A stretch of DNA of 13,005 nt, taken from assembly GCA_003522805.1 (NCBI GenBank), contig DPIB01000096.1:1-13005 (forward strand). The letters are read 5' to 3'. A program made the position numbers and the translations under genes. Below are positions 13,000-13,005 of this stretch, in pieces. The notes under the pieces were generated by a model. That model saw nothing but the letters and a program-made list of their open reading frames with translations. It did not search any database and was not told the origin of the DNA. This DNA comes from Fervidobacterium sp. Its GTDB lineage: Bacteria; Thermotogota; Thermotogae; Thermotogales; Fervidobacteriaceae. Each line of letters begins with the position of its first letter. The stretch's first letter is position 1.

Positions 13000-13005
13000 A
13001 GCCTA

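Overview
The window looks like chromosomal DNA from a thermophilic, fermentative bacterium, most likely a member of the Thermotogales such as Fervidobacterium. This is inferred, not proven. The reasons are the AT-rich but not extreme composition, frequent TTG/GTG starts, strong purine-rich ribosome sites (AAGGTGAT, GGGAGG, GGAGGGGG) and the gene content: an M42 aminopeptidase, a ferredoxin-containing amine dehydrogenase complex, and an REC-GGDEF regulator. There is no rRNA, tRNA, CRISPR array or complete transposase gene.

Layout. Bases 1-22 and 12941-12962 carry two inverted copies of a 22-nt sequence (20/22 identical). Each copy opens a hairpin that resembles the palindromic ends of IS200/IS605-type (TnpB) elements. 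From the left, on the minus strand, come an exported two-part beta-propeller protein (40-1869) and an RlmI-like 23S rRNA methyltransferase (2048-3235), each with its own extended -10 promoter. On the plus strand there follows an overlapping three-gene operon (3519-6821): a small [2Fe-2S] protein, a large FAD/NAD protein with an inserted 2[4Fe-4S] ferredoxin and a C-terminal BFD-type [2Fe-2S] domain, and a DAO-family flavoprotein dehydrogenase. A response-regulator diguanylate cyclase (6879-8282) lies just downstream on the same strand. A ZIP metal transporter (8285-9034, minus) converges on it with 2 nt between. Next come a 91-aa pseudopilin-like protein (9089-9364, plus), a possible 36-aa membrane peptide (9376-9486, minus) and a strong 15-bp hairpin terminator. 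An MFS transporter (9682-10947, minus) has a consensus promoter overlapped by a perfect palindromic operator-like site. Finally, an M42 aminopeptidase gene interrupted by one in-frame TAA (11105-12112, plus) is directly followed by a TauE/SafE-type permease (12113-12859).

How the genes fit together. The three-gene operon probably makes one membrane-free or membrane-associated dehydrogenase. The DAO subunit would oxidise an amino acid or amine (proline, hydroxyproline, sarcosine or an opine are the family's usual substrates). Electrons would pass through FeS clusters to the FAD/NAD subunit and on to NAD or ferredoxin. An amino-acid-fermenting lifestyle would also use the M42 aminopeptidase, which here seems broken or dependent on readthrough. 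The most interesting points are the nonsense codon in an otherwise intact metallopeptidase, the inverted IS605-like ends at both borders, the operator over the MFS promoter, and the pilin-like protein that begins exactly at a mature pilin N terminus.
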